Positions 46,065 through 53,508 of a stretch of 64,000 nt of DNA are shown piece by piece (positions within the stretch are counted from its first letter, which is position 1; every line of letters begins with the position of its first letter). The position numbers were made by a program, and so were the translations under genes. The stretch covers positions 248,001-312,000 of the forward strand of contig NZ_JAVXZY010000006.1 of assembly GCF_032337115.1 (NCBI RefSeq), written 5' to 3'. The DNA comes from Roseateles_C aquae (GTDB taxonomy: Bacteria > Pseudomonadota > Gammaproteobacteria > Burkholderiales > Burkholderiaceae_C). The notes under the pieces were generated by a model that did no database searches, had not been told where the DNA came from, and saw only the letters and a list, made by a program, of their open reading frames with translations.

Positions 46065-46156
46065 GCAAGCACAGAGGCACTGAGGCATAAAGAAATTCAC
46101 GGGGAAGGCCAGAGTTCGACGAGTTTTTCTCTGTGACTCAGTGCCTCTGTGGTTGC
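46065..46156. repeat. CACAGAG-type palindromic repeat (copy 2)
   Basis: Arms 46065-46087 (GCAAGCACAGAGGCACTGAG...) and 46134-46156 are reverse complements at 21 of 23 positions. The element lies between two convergent genes, the hybrid kinase and the HTH-receiver protein, just as copy 1 at 20466 does. The loop is AT-richer than the stem, with GTTTTT before the right arm. Confidence 0.7.
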
Positions 46157-46204
46157 CTTTGGCTCTTTCCAGAGCATCCGCACTTAGAGCCAAAAGAGCG
46201 AAGA

Positions 46205-46795
46205 CTAAAGCCCCTGCAACGCCGCGCTCAAGGCCTGCTGATCCACCGGCTTGGCCAGCAACAGCACGGCCGGCGGCAAGGCGCCGAGCCGGGCCAGGCC
46301 CTCGCGGCTCTGGCTGGACACGGCAATCACACGCCGCGGTGCCGCCTCGGCCATCAGCTGGCGTAGCATCTCGACGCCGTTCATATGCGGCATCACCATA
46401 TCGGTGATCACCACATCGGGCATCTGGCGCCCCACCGCCAGCAAGGCCTGAAAGCCGTTCTCGGCCAGCGTGATGCGGGCCTGCGGCAGGGCCATGCGCA
46501 CCTGCACTTCAAGCAATTCGCGGGCGATCGGGTCGTCGTCGACCAGCAGCACGCTGGTACCCAGCGCCGCGACGGCACCGGCGGGATTGGACGCGGCGCT
46601 GCCGTTAGCCGTCGAACCCTCGCGCTGCGCGGCCAGCCATTCGTCGACGCTGGCGGCGTCGATGCGCCGGTGGCCTCCCACGGTCTTCCAGGCGCGCAGA
46701 TGGCCCCCATCGACCCAGCGCTGCACGCTGGCTGGCGAAATGCCCAGCAGCCGGGCCGCCTCCACCGTCGTGTAGGAGGGCAGTCGCTCATTCAT
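46205..46795 (-). CDS. Excisionase-type HTH fused to a receiver domain
   Basis: This 196-residue protein has an unusual domain order. A MerR/excisionase winged helix-turn-helix comes first (~5-60, with TTVEAARLLGISPASVQRWV and VGGHRRIDAASVDEWL). A receiver domain follows (~80-196), with LLVDDDPIA, the Asp in VVITDMVMPHMNG and the Lys in LLAKPVDQ. Classic response regulators have the receiver first. The likely phosphate donor is one of the neighbouring kinases. The AT-rich promoter region beyond its start carries repeated GATTTGA words that look like its binding sites. ATG at 46795. Confidence 0.88.
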   Translation of the reverse strand: MNERLPSYTTVEAARLLGISPASVQRWVDGGHLRAWKTVGGHRRIDAASVDEWLAAQREGSTANGSAASNPAGAVAALGTSVLLVDDDPIARELLEVQVRMALPQARITLAENGFQALLAVGRQMPDVVITDMVMPHMNGVEMLRQLMAEAAPRRVIAVSSQSREGLARLGALPPAVLLLAKPVDQQALSAALQGL

Positions 46796-46843
46796 CCAAA
46801 ACCTCCAATCCCATCGCTCCTTTCAGTCTAGTTCGAATTGACT

Positions 46844-47014
46844 GATTTGCAACTTATGAGCGATGAGGTGACAAAGGATTAGATCATCACCGGTAAATTC
46901 CTCACAAATGAATGATTTGATCGATTTACGGCGGCTATTGCGTGAGCGATTTGAATGAAAAAGATTGACGCCCTCTTGAACGATTTGACTTGAATGAATG
47001 ATTTGATCGATTTA
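46844..47014. promoter_or_regulatory. Repeated GATTTGA sites between the HTH-receiver and chemoreceptor genes
   Basis: A 21-base sequence is repeated exactly at 46908-46928 and 46994-47014 (core TGAATGATTTGATCGATTTA). GATTTGA also occurs at 46948-46954 and 46982-46988, and GATTTG at 46844-46849. The stretch is far more AT-rich than the genes around it. The pattern fits cooperative binding of the divergent HTH-receiver protein, with control of its own gene and the chemoreceptor. The 327-base gap holds no gene. Confidence 0.65.
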
Positions 47015-47122
47015 GAGTTGAGTCATCCAAAGCCGAGAGGCCGGGCCGCAAGGCCAGGTAGCCCAGCGATGGTTCCACCCCTTTTCGAATCACGCCGTGA
47101 GCGGCAGCCGCAGGAGATCACC

Positions 47123-48856
47123 ATGAAGGCAATGAGCAATCTGAAGATCGGCACCCGTTTGACCCTGGGCTTCGGCCTGATGCTGGCCATCATCGTCGGC
47201 ATGGCCGGCGCCGGCCTGCACGGCATGAACAGCAGCCGGGCCTCGCTGCATGAAATCACCCGGGACAATGTGCCCAAGATGATGCTGGTCGGTGATATGT
47301 CGGAGTCGGTACACATCGTCTCACGCGTCATGCGCACCATCATCCTGCTGGACGACAAGAGCAAGATCGAGTCGGAACTGAAGAAGCTGCAGGACTATCG
47401 TGCCAAGTACAACCAGGCCAGCGATGCGCTGGACAAGCTGCCGGGCAGCCCGCAAGGCCTGGCCCTGCGCGCCAAGATCAAGGCCGCCGCCAGCGAGGCC
47501 CGCACCCTGAACGACCAGGTACTGGCGCTGGCCGCTGCCAACAAGGACGCCGAAGCCCGCGAACTGCTGCTCAGCCGCGCAGCGCCGGCCACCCAAGCCT
47601 GGCAGGACGCGATGGACGAGAACATCGAGTTGCAGAAGCTCAACAACGCCGAAGACGAGGCCTCGGCTACCGCCGCTGGCGACGAGGTGCGCAACGAGCT
47701 GGCCCTGATGGTGATCGCCGCGCTGGCACTCGGTGCCTCCGTCGCCTGGTTGATCACCCGCAGCATCGTTCGCCCGATCGAACGTGCCGTCGAGGTGGCG
47801 CGCACCGTGGCCGCCGGCGACCTCAGCTCGGAGATCGAGATCGTCGGTCGCGACGAACCCGCTCAGCTGCTGCAAGCGCTGGCCGAGATGAACGACAGCC
47901 TGGCCCGTGTCGTCAGCACCGTTCGCGAGGGTTCGGAATCGGTGGCCACCGCCTCCAGCCAGATCGCCAGCGGCAATACCGATCTGTCGCAACGCACCGA
48001 GGAGCAGGCCGCCAATCTGCAGCAGACCGCGGCCTCGATGGAACAGATCAATGCCACCGTGCGCAACAGCGCCGATACCGCCGCCCAGGCGACCCAACTG
48101 GCCGGCTCGGCTTCCGCCGTGGCCCGCCAGGGCGGCGAAGTGATCAGCCAGGTCATCAGCACGATGAGCGAAATCAACAGCAGCTCGCAAAAGATCGCCG
48201 ACATCATCGGCGTGATGGACTCGATCGCCTTCCAGACCAATATCCTGGCGCTCAATGCCGCTGTCGAGGCTGCCCGTGCCGGCGAGCAAGGCCGTGGCTT
48301 TGCGGTGGTGGCCGGTGAGGTGCGCGCACTGGCGCATCGCTCGGCGGCTTCGGCCAAGGAGATCAAGACGCTGATCAACGAGAGCGTGGCCAAGGTCGAG
48401 GCCGGCACCCGGCTGGTGAGCAGCGCCGGCGAGACCATGGGCGAGATCGTCAGCCAGGTGCGCCGCGTCAATGACCTGATCGACGAGATCAGCTCGGCCA
48501 CCGTGGAGCAGACCAGCGGCGTGGGCCAGATCAGCGACGCCGTCGGCCAGCTCGATCAAGTCACGCAACAGAATGCCGCGCTGGTGGAAGAGTCCGCCGC
48601 CGCCGCCGAAAGCCTGAATCAGCAGGCCACCCGCCTGGTCGATGCCGTGCGCATCTTCAAGCTGCGCACCGAGCTGAGCGCCCTGAGCCTGGCGCCCCGC
48701 GCCGAGCCTGGCCCGGCAGCGCGCCCGGCACGTCTGGCGCGTCCGGAGCGTCCCGCGCAACTGGCCAAGCAGGCCATCGCCAAGGCTGCCAGCAGTGCCA
48801 GCCAGCCGCGCTCGCTGAGCAGCAACGCCACGCAGGCCGAATGGGCCAGCTTCTGA
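47123..48856 (+). CDS. Methyl-accepting chemotaxis protein
   Basis: This is a 577-residue chemoreceptor. The first membrane helix is LTLGFGLMLAIIVGMAGAGL (~12-31), followed by a four-helix-bundle periplasmic domain (~32-190). The second helix is LALMVIAALALGASVAWLI, then HAMP (~213-265). The signalling domain has the hairpin tip FQTNILALNAAVEAARAGEQ and GFAVVAGEVRALAHRS. The protein ends EWASF, which fits the xWxxF pentapeptide that tethers CheR and CheB, so adaptational methylation is likely. CAGGAGA precedes the ATG at 47123. The ligand is unknown. Two-component genes flank it on both sides. Confidence 0.94.
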   Translation: MKAMSNLKIGTRLTLGFGLMLAIIVGMAGAGLHGMNSSRASLHEITRDNVPKMMLVGDMSESVHIVSRVMRTIILLDDKSKIESELKKLQDYRAKYNQASDALDKLPGSPQGLALRAKIKAAASEARTLNDQVLALAAANKDAEARELLLSRAAPATQAWQDAMDENIELQKLNNAEDEASATAAGDEVRNELALMVIAALALGASVAWLITRSIVRPIERAVEVARTVAAGDLSSEIEIVGRDEPAQLLQALAEMNDSLARVVSTVREGSESVATASSQIASGNTDLSQRTEEQAANLQQTAASMEQINATVRNSADTAAQATQLAGSASAVARQGGEVISQVISTMSEINSSSQKIADIIGVMDSIAFQTNILALNAAVEAARAGEQGRGFAVVAGEVRALAHRSAASAKEIKTLINESVAKVEAGTRLVSSAGETMGEIVSQVRRVNDLIDEISSATVEQTSGVGQISDAVGQLDQVTQQNAALVEESAAAAESLNQQATRLVDAVRIFKLRTELSALSLAPRAEPGPAARPARLARPERPAQLAKQAIAKAASSASQPRSLSSNATQAEWASF

Positions 48857-48922
48857 GTCTTGACTGAGCCCGGCTCACGCCAACGCCCCCACGCCTCTTC
48901 AGTCCCCCGCCGGAGCCCCATC

Positions 48923-49918
48923 ATGCTGCCCGACCGTCTCGCCACGCTGACGCCTGCCGGCCTTGTCGCACCGTTGCCCGCCTCGGCACGCTGCAGCGCC
49001 GAGGCAGCGGGGGCGAGCGCCTGGCGCCTGCTGCTGGTCGATGACGACTGCCAGGCCCATGCGGCCCTGCACCTCGCCCTGCAAGCGGCCGAGTTCGAGG
49101 GCCGGCCGGTTGAACTGCTGCATGCCTACAGCAGCCGTCAAGCCCGGCAGCTCTTGCAGAGCGGGGTCTCGATCGACCTGCTGCTGATCGACCAGCATTG
49201 CAGCCGGCGCGACAGTGCCATCGCCCTGCTGCAGCTGCTGCGCGGCCCGCTGGGGCAGCGCGATTGCCGCGTGCTGATGCACAGCGACGAGGCGCTCCCA
49301 CTGTCCGCCCAGCCTCAGCTCCAGGCCCTGGACATCGAAGACCTGCGCAGCCGCAAGGCCCTGAAGGCCAGCCACTGGCTGAGCGGCATCGGCTGCGCGT
49401 TGCGGGCACACCGGCAACGCCAACAACTGCAGGAGCAGCAGACGCAGCTCGGCCTGCTGATGTCCGCCGCGACCGATCTCTTGGCCCATCGGGAGGCGCG
49501 GACCTTCGCCCGCGCGGTGCTGCAGCGCCTGACTTCGTTGATGGGCCTGCCGCCCACGGCGCTGTTGTGCGTGCGTCGCCTCGATACCGATGCCGATGCC
49601 GATGCCGATGCCGAGGGGCAGGCTGGCAAGGAGACACAGCTGCTGGCGGCTTTGGGGCCGCTGCAAGCCGTCGAAGGTCTGTGGCTCGATTGGCTGCCCC
49701 AGCAGCCGCTGCGCCTGGCCATCGACAGCGCGATGCAACATCGCCAGTCGGCCGACGGCGAACAGGGCCGCCTGCTCTATCTGGAAACGGCGCCGTGGCA
49801 GATCGTCATCCTGCTGAGCGCCACGCAAGCCGGGCGGCCCCGTTCAACGGCCGGCGAGCAGGCTGCCGTCAATGCCCTGTGCACGTTGCTGGCAGCCGGC
49901 CTGTGCGAACGGCTCTGA
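48923..49918 (+). CDS. DUF3369-like response regulator
   Basis: This is a 331-residue protein. An N-terminal receiver (~30-160; LLLVDDDCQAHAAL, Asp in LLLIDQHCSRRD) is clearly related to the first receiver of the hybrid kinase at 43464 (compare DFALALLDVVMES). A helix-rich linker leads to a GAF-like DUF3369 half (AREFARTFARAVLQRLTSLM-like positions ~200-331). It has no DNA-binding or enzyme domain. A tandem GATGCC repeat (four copies, 49589-49612) encodes Asp-Ala units in the second half. The ATG at 48923 follows GCCGGAG, 66 bases after the chemoreceptor stop. Confidence 0.75.
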   Translation: MLPDRLATLTPAGLVAPLPASARCSAEAAGASAWRLLLVDDDCQAHAALHLALQAAEFEGRPVELLHAYSSRQARQLLQSGVSIDLLLIDQHCSRRDSAIALLQLLRGPLGQRDCRVLMHSDEALPLSAQPQLQALDIEDLRSRKALKASHWLSGIGCALRAHRQRQQLQEQQTQLGLLMSAATDLLAHREARTFARAVLQRLTSLMGLPPTALLCVRRLDTDADADADAEGQAGKETQLLAALGPLQAVEGLWLDWLPQQPLRLAIDSAMQHRQSADGEQGRLLYLETAPWQIVILLSATQAGRPRSTAGEQAAVNALCTLLAAGLCERL

Positions 49919-49924
49919 GCCCGT

Positions 49925-50383
49925 TCAGCCACCAGCGGCCGCCGGCCGCTTCAGCGCATCGGCCAGCAGGCTCTGGCAGCGCTCCTCGTGCTGGGCAATC
50001 TCGGCCAAGGTGACCTCGATATCGTCAAGCTGCTGTTCAAGCTGGCGGCGGTGCTGCTGCAGCACTTCCAGAAAGGCCTTCAGCTGCGAGGCCGCATCGG
50101 ACTCCGAGTCGTACATATCGACCAGCTGCTTGATCTCCTGCAGCGACAGGCCCAGGCGCTTGCCACGCAGCGTCAGCTTCAGGCGGGTGCGATCACGGTG
50201 GGTGTAGACCCGGTTGCGGCCGGCGCGCGCCGGCTCCAGCAAGCCCATGTCTTCGTAGAAGCGGATCGCCCGCGGCGTGATGTCGAACTCGGTCGCCAAA
50301 TCGGTGATGGTGAACAGGCGCGCCGATGGCTCGGCCGCGCGGGGGGCCTTCTTCTTGCTCACGGGGCTGCTCTCGGTGCTCAT
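49925..50383 (-). CDS. MerR-family transcriptional regulator (LiuR-like)
   Basis: This is a 152-residue protein. A basic, Ser/Lys-rich N-terminus precedes the MerR winged helix (FTITDLATEFDITPRAIRFYEDMGLLEPARAGRNRVY, in parts) at ~24-90 and the dimer coiled coil (~95-140). It resembles LiuR-type regulators of leucine and branched-acid degradation, whose dimers untwist an over-long promoter spacer. There is no metal-binding Cys set. It is divergent from the MBL gene, with a palindromic site in the 52-base gap. Its stop lies six bases from the end of the DUF3369-like gene. ATG start. Confidence 0.88.
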   Translation of the reverse strand: MSTESSPVSKKKAPRAAEPSARLFTITDLATEFDITPRAIRFYEDMGLLEPARAGRNRVYTHRDRTRLKLTLRGKRLGLSLQEIKQLVDMYDSESDAASQLKAFLEVLQQHRRQLEQQLDDIEVTLAEIAQHEERCQSLLADALKRPAAAGG

Positions 50384-50403
50384 CGCTACACTCTTGTTGA
50401 AAT

Positions 50404-50425
50404 GACGTTAACGTAAACGTAAGTC
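50404..50425. promoter_or_regulatory. Candidate MerR operator (GACGTTAACGTAAACGTAAG)
   Basis: This stretch is built of ACGT-centred alternating repeats: GACGTTAACG followed by TAAACGTAAG. GTTAAC at its centre is a perfect palindrome. It lies in the divergent MerR/MBL gap, where LiuR-like regulators bind. Confidence 0.5.
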
Positions 50426-50435
50426 TAAGGCAGTC

Positions 50436-51506
50436 ATGGCAAATCCTCGCGAAGCAGAACTTTCCTACCCGCTCGGCGATGCCTTGCCGGCCCCCGGCCG
50501 CAGTCTGGAACTGGCCCCCGGCGTGCGCTGGCTGCGCATGGGCCTGCCCTTCGCGCTGGACCACATCAACCTCTGGCTGCTGCGCGACGAGATCGATGGC
50601 CAGGCCGGCTGGACCGTGGTCGATTGCGGCGTTGCCAACGAGGCCACCCGCGAGCTGTGGGAGCAGGTCTTCGCCAGCGAACTCGACGGCCTGCCTGTCC
50701 TGCGCGTCATCGTCACCCATTTCCATCCCGACCACATGGGCCTGGCGGCCTGGTTGTGTGAGCGCTGGCACAAGGTCGACAGAGCATGCCGGCTGTGGAT
50801 GAGCGCCACCGACTTCCAGCTCGCACGGCTGGCCAGCAGTTCCACCGTCGGCATGGGCGGCGAAACGGCCGCCGCCTTCTTCGCCAGCCATGGGCTCACC
50901 GATCCCGAGGCGCAGGCCAAGATCCGCGCCCGCTCCAGCTACTACCCGAGCATGGTGCCGGCCGTGCCGCCGGCCTACCGGCGGCTGCGCGAGGGTCAGG
51001 TCTTGCCCATCGGTGTCCATGACTGGCGCTGCATCGCCGGCTACGGCCATGCGCCGGAGCACATCAGCCTGTACAGCGCGTCGCTGGGCCTGATGATCTC
51101 GGGCGATATGGTGCTGCCGCGGATCTCGACCAATGTCAGCGTCGTCGATGTCGAGCCCGAGGCCGATCCGCTGCGGCTCTACCTGGATTCACTGCAGGCG
51201 CTGCTGCCACTGCCGGCCGATACCCTGGTGCTGCCCTCGCATGGCAAGCCCTTTCGCGGCCTGCACGCGCGCATCGATCAATTGCAGGAGCACCACCGGG
51301 AGCGGCTGGACGAGGTCTTGGCCGCCTGCGCCGAATCGCCGCGCGATGCAGCCAGCCTATTGCCGATGATGTTCAAGCGCGCGCTGGACCTGCACCAGAC
51401 GACCTTTGCGATGGGCGAAGCGGTCGCCCACCTGAACACGCTCTGGCTGGCCGGGCGACTGCAGCGGCGACGCGAGGCTGACGGCGTGTTCCGCTTCAGC
51501 GCCTGA
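50436..51506 (+). CDS. MBL-fold metallo-hydrolase
   Basis: This is a 356-residue protein. The metallo-beta-lactamase signature THFHPDHMG (HxHxDH) sits at residues ~91-99. Later metal ligands are in GYGHAPEHISL and ISGDMVLPRIS, and the last His is in VLPSHGKPFRG. The C-terminal ~60 residues add a helical cap. Such proteins are hydrolases of thioesters or lactones, and several sit beside LiuR-type regulators, which suggests an acyl-CoA-related substrate. The ATG is at 50436. A GGGTCAGGTCTTGC word lies at 50993-51006. A strong stem-loop follows about 55 bases past the stop. Confidence 0.9.
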   Translation: MANPREAELSYPLGDALPAPGRSLELAPGVRWLRMGLPFALDHINLWLLRDEIDGQAGWTVVDCGVANEATRELWEQVFASELDGLPVLRVIVTHFHPDHMGLAAWLCERWHKVDRACRLWMSATDFQLARLASSSTVGMGGETAAAFFASHGLTDPEAQAKIRARSSYYPSMVPAVPPAYRRLREGQVLPIGVHDWRCIAGYGHAPEHISLYSASLGLMISGDMVLPRISTNVSVVDVEPEADPLRLYLDSLQALLPLPADTLVLPSHGKPFRGLHARIDQLQEHHRERLDEVLAACAESPRDAASLLPMMFKRALDLHQTTFAMGEAVAHLNTLWLAGRLQRRREADGVFRFSA

Positions 51507-51561
51507 ATGGCGGCAATGCGGGCAAAGCAATCGAGGGTGGATCAAGTGGCTTTGACAGCTT

Positions 51562-51590
51562 CCGCCGCCCCGGTTGCGCTGGGGCGGCGG
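51562..51590 (+). terminator. Probable transcription terminator after the MBL gene
   Basis: CCGCCGCCCC (51562-51571) and GGGGCGGCGG (51581-51590) form a perfect ten-base GC-rich stem with a nine-base loop. GCCGTGCCTTTTA follows, a weak T tract. A second G6/C6 stem sits at 51754-51771. The rest of the 51507-51819 gap shows no gene or repeat. Confidence 0.55.
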
Positions 51591-51819
51591 GCCGTGCCTT
51601 TTATGGTGCATCCGCTTTTCGGTTCAGAAGCGCGGGACTACGACACACAGCTGTGTTGTGACCCTGGCGCCACCGGGAGGCTGGGGCGACAGGCCCTGAC
51701 CTCAGATGCGTCGCGATGACAGCTTGACGGAACGAAGTGTGAAGCCCGCCCTTGGGGGGAACAAGCCCCCCTGAAGGGGGAGCTGCGTGAAACCAGGGTT
51801 GAAACCACTTGGTAACTTT

Positions 51820-52773
51820 TCAGTCATCGAAGCTGGGCAGCGCGGCCTGGCGCAGTTGCGCGCGGGCCCGCTCGTAGTCGGGCATCAACTGGCCGACGAT
51901 GGCCCAGAAGCGCGGGCTGTGGTTCATCTCGCGCAGATGGGCCAATTCATGTGCAACGACGTAATCGATGGTCGACGGCGCGAAATGAATCAGCCGCCAG
52001 TTCAGCCGCACGGTGCCGTCGGCGCTGGCACTGCCCCAGCGCGTCTGCGCTGATGACAATCGCAGGCGGTTCATCTGCACGCCGAGCTGGGCGGCGAAAT
52101 GCCGGCAGCGCTGCTCGAACAGCGCGCGGGCCTGGCGCTGCAGCCAGGCTTGCACCGCGTCACGGATCTGCTGCGCCGAGGCCGCTTGTGGCAGGCCCAG
52201 AAACAAGGTCTGGCGGGCCACGGTGGCCAAGGTCGGCTGGCTGTCATCGCGGCCATCATCAAAGCGCGCGCCGCCGGGCAGTCGCGCCGCGGAAGGATCG
52301 AGCACCACAATCATCGGCTCGCCGAGATAGGGCAGCACACAGCCATCGGCCCATTGAACCTGCGCGGCGTCCAGGCGGCGGCGGCGCTCGCGCTGCTCGA
52401 CCAGCTTGCGCAGAATCCAACCCGCCTTTTGCTGCAGGGCCCGCTCAATTTCGGCCAGCGGCACCCACTTGGGCGCGGCCACGCGCAGGCCGTCCTCGCT
52501 GACGGTGAACCCAATGCTGCGACGCCGGGCGCGGCGCAACTCATAGGCAATGCGATGGCCGTCGAGCAGCACCTCGTGGCTGGGCGTCGCCGCTTCGGCA
52601 TGGCCCGGCGCGGCGCTCTTGGCGCGGCGTGGCGCCGGTTTGGGCACGCCGTCAGGCGCCGGCGCCGGGGCCTTAGGCTGCTGCTTTTGCGCGGGCTGAA
52701 GCGGCAGCTCAGGCTCGCTGTCAAACAGCGACAGTTGCGCGCTTTTCAGCAGTCCGGCCAACTTGTTCAGCAT
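51820..52773 (-). CDS. YgjP-family (DUF45) zinc metallopeptidase
   Basis: This is a 317-residue protein. A Pro/Ala/Lys-rich N-terminal region (~15-75) precedes the YgjP/DUF45 domain. The zinc site is VVAHELAHLREMNHS (HExxH plus a distal His), and RLSSAQTRWGSASADGTVRLNWRLI is the family core before it. Members are cytoplasmic minigluzincins of unclear substrate, often found beside gmhB and glyS in betaproteobacteria. The ATG at 52773 (MLNKLAG) is preferred; a TTG three codons upstream is also in frame. About 70 bases separate it from the gmhB-like gene. Confidence 0.88.
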   Translation of the reverse strand: MLNKLAGLLKSAQLSLFDSEPELPLQPAQKQQPKAPAPAPDGVPKPAPRRAKSAAPGHAEAATPSHEVLLDGHRIAYELRRARRRSIGFTVSEDGLRVAAPKWVPLAEIERALQQKAGWILRKLVEQRERRRRLDAAQVQWADGCVLPYLGEPMIVVLDPSAARLPGGARFDDGRDDSQPTLATVARQTLFLGLPQAASAQQIRDAVQAWLQRQARALFEQRCRHFAAQLGVQMNRLRLSSAQTRWGSASADGTVRLNWRLIHFAPSTIDYVVAHELAHLREMNHSPRFWAIVGQLMPDYERARAQLRQAALPSFDD

Positions 52774-52842
52774 GGCTCGCAAGTGTACTCAGGCGGGCGC
52801 CGGGTTTGAGCGTTCAGACGCGCAGCGATCATCGCTGGCCGG

Positions 52843-53490
52843 TCATTCCGCCAGCTCTCCCGGCCCGGTGTCGGGCTGCATCGCTTCGCCGCGGGCGTCG
52901 GCCTTGGCGCGTCGCTCCTGCTGGATCAGGCTGTCGGCGAAATCGGTCAGGTTGTCGTGCAGCTTGGCGCCGGGCACCTGGGTCAGCTGGGCCTGCAGCT
53001 GCGCCTCGTCCAGGCTGCCCAGCCGCTCACCGCGCAGCAGATGGGCGATGCAACCGGCGGCCTGCGCGGTCTGCAGGTCCTTCAGGCTGGCACCCACCAT
53101 ATGCACCTGAGCCAGCGAGACGCCGAAGCGCTCGCCGATCTGCTCGATCAGGCCCGGCAGCGGCTTGCGGCAGCTGCAACCTTCCTCGGGCGTGTGCGGA
53201 CAGAAGAACACCGCATCGATACGGCCGCCCTTTTCGGCCAGCAGCTGGTTCAGCCGCATATGCACCGCGTTCAGCGAGGCCATGTCCAGCAGGCCGCGGC
53301 CGATGCCGGGCTGGTTGGTGGCCATCACCGTGTGCCAGCCGGCGTGGTTGAGCCGGGCCACCGCCTCCAGTGCGCCGGGCAGCGGCTCCAGCTCGTCGAT
53401 CGACTTGACGTGATCGTCGCGATAGCGGTTGATGGTCCCGTCACGACCCAGGATGACGAGCTTCATGCTGTGGCTGTGATCGGATCTCAT
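52843..53490 (-). CDS. gmhB: GmhB-like HAD protein with missing catalytic aspartates
   Basis: This 215-residue protein is of the D-glycero-D-manno-heptose-1,7-bisphosphate 7-phosphatase family, which feeds LPS core heptose. The zinc loop is intact (CPHTPEEGCSCRKPLPG). However, the first HAD motif is LGRDGTIN instead of DRDGT, so the nucleophile Asp is Gly (codon GGT). The late magnesium motif VGDS is VGAS (codon GCC). Activity is therefore doubtful. The ATG at 53490 has an AGAGGG site seven bases upstream; a second ATG at 53466 gives the family-standard MKLVIL start. It lies 18 bases after glyS. Confidence 0.85.
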   Translation of the reverse strand: MRSDHSHSMKLVILGRDGTINRYRDDHVKSIDELEPLPGALEAVARLNHAGWHTVMATNQPGIGRGLLDMASLNAVHMRLNQLLAEKGGRIDAVFFCPHTPEEGCSCRKPLPGLIEQIGERFGVSLAQVHMVGASLKDLQTAQAAGCIAHLLRGERLGSLDEAQLQAQLTQVPGAKLHDNLTDFADSLIQQERRAKADARGEAMQPDTGPGELAE

Positions 53491-53508
53491 CCGTGCGCCC
53501 TCTTCGCT

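Noticed and set aside
51754..51771. G6/C6 stem upstream of the YgjP stop
   Set aside because: It is short and lacks a T tract on either strand, so it is not listed as a terminator of its own.
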